Source: Leptodontidium sp. MPI-SDFR-AT-0119 (taxonomy: Eukaryota; Ascomycota; Leotiomycetes; Helotiales; Leptodontidiaceae). From it: a stretch of 64,000 nt of DNA. The notes under the pieces were generated by a model. That model was not told the DNA's origin and ran no database searches. It saw only the letters and a list, made by a program, of their open reading frames with translations. The DNA is taken from positions 1,054,001-1,118,000 of the forward strand of contig JAHLEZ010000014.1 in NCBI GenBank assembly GCA_020726505.1, written 5' to 3'. The translations under genes were made by a program, and so were the position numbers. This document shows positions 58,723 to 64,000 of the stretch, piece after piece (within the stretch, counting starts at the first letter, position 1; each line of letters begins with the position of its first letter).

Positions 58723-60471
58723 ATGGCTACCACCGATTCTATTCTCCAGGGCGTTAACGTCGCTGGCACAATCAACGACCTCAACGGCAAGATCCTCAGC
58801 AAAGATGCTCTTGCATTCCTCGCCCTCCTTCACAGATCCTTCAATGGCACCCGCAAGAACCTCCTCCAACGACGTGTGATCAGACAAGCAGAGCTCGACA
58901 AGGGCTCTCTGCCAGACTTCCTCCCAGAAACCAGACATATCCGTGAGAATGATGCGTGGAGGGGAGCAAAGCCGGCACCAGGTCTGATTGACCGAAGAGT
59001 GGAGATCACAGGTCCAACAGACCGCAAGATGGTTGTCAATGCCTTGAACTCAAATGTCTGGACATACATGGCAGATTTCGAAGGTATGCATCGTTTCTCC
59101 TCGTTCTAAGATCGTCTGTTGACTTAGTATTACCAGATTCAAGCGCTCCCACTTGGGACAACATGGTCAACGGCCAAGTCAACCTATACGATGCAATCCG
59201 CAGACAGGTCGACTTCAAGCAAGGAGAGAAGGCATACAAACTACGAACCGACCGTACCCTCCCAACACTCATTGTCCGACCCCGAGGCTGGCACTTGGAG
59301 GAGAAGCATTTGACCGTTGATGGCGAGCCCATCTCTGGCAGTCTCTTCGATTTCGGTCTCTACTTCTTCCACAATGCAAAGGAGCTCATCAAGCGAGGAA
59401 CTGGCCCATACTTCTACCTCCCCAAGATGGAATCTCACCTCGAGGCTCGTCTCTGGAACGACGTCTTCAACCTCGCTCAAGATTTCGTTGCCATTCCCCG
59501 TGGCACAATCAGAGGTACGGTCTTGATCGAGACCATCCTTGCCGCTTTTGAGATGGACGAGATCATCTACGAGCTCCGCGACCACTCCTCCGGCTTGAAC
59601 TGTGGAAGATGGGATTACATCTTCAGCGTGATCAAGAAATTCCGCCAGAACTCCAACTTTGTCCTCCCAGACAGATCGGCCGTCACCATGACCGTGCCAT
59701 TCATGGATTCCTACGTCAAGCTTCTCATCCAGACCTGCCACAGACGTCAAGTCCACGCCATGGGAGGAATGGCCGCTCAGATCCCCATCAAGGACGACAA
59801 AGCTGCAAACGACAAGGCTATGGAAGGCGTCTACGCCGACAAGCTCCGTGAAGTCAAGGCAGGCCATGACGGAACCTGGGTTGCTCACCCAGCACTCGCT
59901 TCCATTGCATCCGAGGTATTCAACAAGCACATGCCCACTCCCAACCAGATGTTCGTCCGCCGCGAAGATGTCAAGATCGGACAGAACGACCTCCTGAACA
60001 TGAACGTCCCGGGGAAGATCACCGAGGATGGCATCCGCAAGAACCTGAACATTGGTTTGGGATACATGGAGGGCTGGCTCCGAGGTGTCGGCTGTGTGCC
60101 CATCAACTACTTGATGGAGGACGCCGCTACCGCCGAAGTGAGTCGTAGTCAGTTGTGGCAATGGGTGAAGCACGGCGTCAACACCGCCGAGGGCAAGAAG
60201 GTCGACAAGGCGTACGCGCTGAAGCTGTTGAAGGAGCAGGCGGATGAGTTGGCCTCCAAGGGCCAGAAGGGTAACAAGTACCGCTTGGCTGCTCAGTACT
60301 TCTCCGGACAAGTCACCGGAGAGGATTATGCTGATTTCTTGACTTCGTAAGTCTACTCCGCCCATCATCCGTACTGAATCGTTACCTTTACTAACTATGT
60401 TTCGCAGGCTGCTGTATAATGAGATCACCAGTGTAGGAAGCGCATCGCCGGCATCGGCATCGAAGTTGTAA
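58723..60471 (+). CDS. acuE: Malate synthase, peroxisomal
   Basis: Condenses glyoxylate and acetyl-CoA to malate in the glyoxylate cycle, needed for growth on acetate and fatty acids. Three exons (58723-59083, 59137-60346, 60408-60471) give 544 residues, as usual. Family motifs include [74 protein letters not shown] and [20 protein letters not shown] with the catalytic acidic residues. The protein ends in SKL, a peroxisomal PTS1 signal, encoded by the small last exon. If the last intron stays in, the frame ends at once with DFLTS and no SKL (TCG TAA at the donor). In related fungi acetate and glucose control this gene; that was not visible here. Confidence 0.96.
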
Positions 60472-61501
60472 TTTTGTAATTTTTTTTCTTAACCATATTT
60501 CTATCTCGAAGCGAAATTGTTAGCCATTCAAAAAATCTCTGTACGAATTATATGATAGAATGCAATTCAAGTCAATTAAAAATATACTGTATTCCCTGAT
60601 GATATGTTGTAATGTTCAAAGATCATTATAAATGCCGCTGGAGAGGATCTCCAAGCATTCCGCACCAGAGGGATTCTAGATCTGGTGCCGAAACTCCGAC
60701 CCCTTTTTAGCTTGCGCTCGCTTAAGCCTTCGTAAGCGCTACTCAGTATGCTGCTATTTCAGGGGTTACATCGGGGGAGTCGCAGACAGAGGTGCGGGCC
60801 AGCCAACACAGGAATTGCTGAATATGCGAGAACTCCCCAAGTAAAGGCTTCTAGGTAGGTAGAGTTAGAGTCAAGCCATAGTCAAATTCATAATCGTAAA
60901 AATAAGTCAAACTTTTCACAAGTTAGAGCTACACCGACAAATTCTCAGCCTTGCCGCCCGCTAACGCCTCGCCTCCAATAGCGCAACCCCTTTTCCTAGC
61001 GTACCAAACCAGACCTGTCTCCGATCCCCAATTTCCCTCCTCGTGTCTTCAACCTCATCCACCAAAAAGGAAGCAGTTCGGTCAGCCCAATCAGCCACGA
61101 CATGGACGCATGCGTGCATGAAGACTGGCAAGCGCCCCGAAATGGACAAGTCGAATGTACAATGTTATCGACGCCCCCACTATGGCCCAGCCATAGCTAC
61201 TAGCTCAGCCTTCTCTCTAGCTGCTGGTTGATAGGGGATCTCGTTCATGGATCCTAGACAAAGTTAGGTGTTCTGCGACAGACTCAGTATCTTCATCCTC
61301 TTCGTCGCCTTTTAGACTTTCTCACAAGTCGCTGAACTGTATTTTGGACACGTCTGTCATTTTCTTAATATCTATTCTATCTCTATGCCTTGTTAATCAC
61401 TTAGCCATTGTTTATTTGTATTTTATTTGCTTGGATTGTGTACCTTTTTTTTCTGTGTGCTGCGAGTGCGCGCGTACAAGACCTCAACGACGACGATCAC
61501 G
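60472..61501. other. Intergenic
   Basis: No supported gene. The part before 61501 is T-rich and is the leader of the GT92-like gene. Confidence 0.5.
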
Positions 61502-62731
61502 ATGTTTTCCGACTTCAGCACCGAACAGGCTCTCAAGACCGTCCAGCAAATACAATGGAAGCATATCCTAATCTTCACCATCTGCCTCATGGCACTGCAC
61601 TTCATCCTCTTCGAAGAAACGGTCCCATCCGACCTTAGCACTCCCCCTCCACCTCCAGGGAAAGCATCCACCGCGGCGCCTGCCCCTCCCTCACCACCAG
61701 CAAAGCAGAAACCAAAACCGAAACCCAAACCACCGCCCGTAGTCGAAGTTTCCGACGCAGAGAAACCGCACATAGAAACTGCACCGCCGTTCCTAGTTAC
61801 ACAACCAACAGACGGCAATATCGATAAACCATACGACAGCATCCCGATCGCGGAACCGATCGCAGTGTGCATGTCCGTGAAGGACCAGGCGGTCGATATG
61901 ATCGAGTTCTTCGTACACCACTATCATAATATGGGGATTCGGCGCTTCTATGTCATGGATGATGGGTCTGATCCGCCGCTGTCGAGTTTCCAGTACCCTG
62001 GGATTCCGAGGACGGCGTTGACGTTCACGTATCAGGAGCGCGAGGGCAGGGATGGGTATATGCAGTTGACGTTTTATACGTGGTGTATTGAGAGGTACCG
62101 GGAGCGGCATACGTGGATGGCTTTCTTGGATGGAGATGAGTTTCTCGAGACGCCTGGGCCGGAGACGTTGGGCGAGGTGTTGAAGACGTTTGAGGAGGAT
62201 GATACGGTGGGAGCGTTGGGTATCAAGTGAGTATTCGCCATTTTTTCCTAGATCAAGATGGATATGGTATGTTGTGAAAACAAAAACATAATACTGATTA
62301 TCCCCAGCTGGCGAATGCACAGTTCATCCGGCCTGATATCCCGCCCTGAGTCCACCCGCAAATCCTTCACGACGTGTATATACGACGATCTAGAACACAA
62401 CGGCGACAACTCGGCAAACAGCCACATCAAATCGATTGTCAAGATGTCCAAAGCAGGACCGGCCATGAACCCACATAAATTCGAGACGTCGCCTGGCTCC
62501 TACACCGTAGGCGAAAACGGGGATGTAATCGAGAGTGATGCGTGGAGGAGGCCAATTACGAGGACGAGGATTGGGTTGCATCATTACGCGGTGAAGAGTA
62601 GGCAGGAGTTTGAGGCGAAGATGGAGAGGGGGAATGGGATGAGCGATCCGAAAGGAGAGGCTTTCTGGACAGAGATTGAGAGCGGGAATCCACATGTTAA
62701 TTGTAGTGAGATGGCGGCTTATGAGCCGTAG
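61502..62731 (+). CDS. GT92-like glycosyltransferase
   Basis: A 382-residue type II membrane protein in two exons (61502-62226 and 62308-62731, GT-AG). A membrane anchor (HILIFTICLMALHFILF) near residue 20 is followed by a Pro/Lys-rich stem. The lumenal part has IAVCMSVKDQAVDMIEFFVH, a GT-A-like YVMDDGSDP and the metal-binding-like FLDGDEFLE, then GINWRMHSSSG, as in the glycosyltransferase family 92 (DUF23) and related fungal proteins. The sugar and acceptor are unknown. It is complete. Confidence 0.85.
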
Positions 62732-63088
62732 ATAATGGATGAGGATTTTGATCATGTGGGGGTTCTGATGCTGTGCTGTTTTTGGGTTGTGACTGAGGTG
62801 TTTGGTGGATGGAGAGCTTTGGGGATATTCCTGAGCCCGCTTCAAGCGAAGCGAGGGGGGTGTTTATTATTGATTGACACTTGGCTGAAAGCACCATCCC
62901 CCATCCTTTCTGCGACTTCAATCCCATCTTACGACCTCCATTCCATCATCGCTTACTTCGTGCTACCAGTCACCGCAAAACAAAGTCACAACAAAGCAAG
63001 GGATCATCACCAACATCATACAACAAGCAACCAAACGACATAAATCATATCTCATATTCATTACAACATATCCAATAAAAGCCCTCCT
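62732..63088. other. Convergent intergenic spacer
   Basis: A 357-base region between two convergent genes, holding both 3' UTRs. No gene is visible. Confidence 0.6.
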
Positions 63089-63748
63089 CTACAAAACCAC
63101 AGCCCACGCCGCAGCACCAGCAACAATCAACCCACCCACCCACGCATTTCCCACGCCTCCCGTCCTCGCCCCCGACTTCCCCGACGTCGAATTCGAGCCC
63201 GACGTAGACTTCGAACTCGTCACATTCGGATTCCCAACCACACTCGCCGCACCCGTCGTCACCGCCGTCGCATTCTTGCAAACATCACCACCCGCCGCCG
63301 TCGCCTGCGCACTAAACGTCACATCCGCACAATTATACAACCCTCCCTCCGGATCCCCATTCGTCACTACCTGAATCGTGGCATTCGTGCCCTCGCTCAC
63401 GGCCAATCCGCTCGGGAGCGTAAACCCCGTCATACAGAACGCGCCGAGCCCTTGTTCCTTGAAGGTTGGACGGATGATGGTGTTGAATGCTGAGCCCGGG
63501 TCGTTTCCGAGTGCGATGAGAACTTCGACGTTCGCGTCGATGTGCCCCATTGTTAGCGCTATTTGTCCGCCCGAGAGGGGCCAGAGGGTGCGTGAAGAGG
63601 AGACGGTGTCTTGTCCGCCGCAGGGGAAGGTGCTGAGTTTGTCTTCGTCGAAACCGCGGGCGGTGGGGAAGTCGAGGTTGAAGTGGGCGGTTGTGAGGGA
63701 GAGTAGAGCCGCTAGGGTTAGGGTGGTTGTGGTTGAGGATGGCTTCAT
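63089..63748 (-). CDS. Bim1/X325-type copper-binding GPI protein
   Basis: A 219-residue secreted protein in one exon. The signal peptide (MKPSSTTTTLTLAALLSLTTA) should be cut before HFNLDFP, giving an N-terminal His. Together with the His of MGHIDANVEVL and acidic residues, this matches the copper-brace fold of the X325/Bim1 family, which resembles LPMOs but has no known oxidative activity; family members act in copper uptake or at the cell wall. Cysteines (PCGG, FCMTG, NCAD, VCKN) could form two disulphides. The C-terminus is Ser/Thr/Gly-rich with a hydrophobic end (GGLIVAGAAAWAVVL), typical of GPI anchoring. Confidence 0.88.
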   Translation of the reverse strand: MKPSSTTTTLTLAALLSLTTAHFNLDFPTARGFDEDKLSTFPCGGQDTVSSSRTLWPLSGGQIALTMGHIDANVEVLIALGNDPGSAFNTIIRPTFKEQGLGAFCMTGFTLPSGLAVSEGTNATIQVVTNGDPEGGLYNCADVTFSAQATAAGGDVCKNATAVTTGAASVVGNPNVTSSKSTSGSNSTSGKSGARTGGVGNAWVGGLIVAGAAAWAVVL

Positions 63749-64000
63749 TTTGGTGGTTTGAGGAGAGGCTGTAGGTTGGTTGGTTGGTATGCAGTTGGGA
63801 GGTGATCGAGACTCGCTCTAGTTTTGCTGAGATTTCGATGGATGGAGAGAGGGAGAAGTATTATTTGAAGAGATGTAAATAAGAAGGAGAACGAGAATGC
63901 AAGATTATGAAATATGTATACGTATGCGTAGAAAGACTCGCTTCCTGCTGGGGAGGAAAATAACATTTGCAAGGGCATGTAAATACTTTATATACCCTTC
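63749..64000. other. Leader and promoter of the Bim1-like gene
   Basis: No gene is visible. It holds the probable 5' UTR and a TATA-like element at 63986-63994. Confidence 0.5.
63986..63994 (-). promoter_or_regulatory. TATA box-like element
   Basis: TATATAAAG on the minus strand, about 240 bases before the ATG of the Bim1-like gene. It is a good match to a TATA element; the distance is long but possible with a long 5' UTR. Confidence 0.4.

Noticed and set aside
59241..60428. A 395-codon open frame on the minus strand across malate synthase
   Set aside because: It is an antisense shadow of a highly biased, strongly expressed gene. It crosses the introns and has no family features, while the plus-strand protein is certain.

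Overview
The window is nuclear DNA of a filamentous ascomycete (Pezizomycotina). The evidence is genes cut by short GT-AG introns of about 45-100 bases, a dispersed single 5S rRNA gene, a peroxisomal malate synthase ending in SKL, a bZIP/DUF3425 factor, a class V chitinase with the large fungal C-terminal region, and a Bim1/X325-type copper protein. The gene set would fit Leotiomycetes, but I cannot fix the class from sequence alone.

Layout. 0.7-7.0 kb: SEN1 RNA/DNA helicase (-). 7.6-8.6 kb: unknown protein (+). 8.8-20.4 kb: a decaying stretch. It holds a complete 5S rRNA gene, a broken class V chitinase whose 5' end stops at the edge of the 5S-bearing segment, a pseudokinase, a broken membrane-protein gene (-), a truncated and RIP-like second copy of the 5S segment, and a Frag1/DRAM/Sfk1-type gene with one in-frame stop. 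21.2-22.4 kb: short-chain dehydrogenase (+). 23.7-28.3 kb: P4-ATPase flippase of the Dnf1 type (-). 30.6-32.7 kb: helical-repeat protein, possibly of Smc5/6 type (+). 33.0-33.9 kb: V-ATPase subunit E (-). 37.4-39.0 kb: NIPA-type transporter (+). 40.8-41.6 kb: Mcm1 MADS-box factor (-), with 5 kb of microsatellite-rich DNA upstream. 46.6-48.0 kb: ZIP zinc transporter (-). 49.7-50.2 kb: small membrane protein (-). 50.7-51.8 kb: bZIP/DUF3425 (+). 53.3-54.4 kb: DUF5672 glycosyltransferase-like protein (+). 56.2-57.6 kb: fungal multi-pass membrane protein (+). 58.7-60.5 kb: malate synthase (+). 61.5-62.7 kb: GT92-like glycosyltransferase (+). 63.1-63.7 kb: Bim1/X325 GPI protein (-).

The genes do not form a biosynthetic cluster. 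They are mostly housekeeping genes (RNA metabolism, lipid asymmetry, vacuolar acidification, zinc uptake, glyoxylate cycle, cell-type transcription) around an accessory block of decayed genes. Two conserved genes, SEN1 and the flippase, each carry one single-base frame break in a homopolymer. That points to sequence error there and calls for care with the other broken genes. I found no clearly novel multi-gene system. The best leads are the 5S-associated duplication and truncation, the decay island, the malate synthase last intron whose retention would remove the peroxisomal signal, and the pseudokinase.
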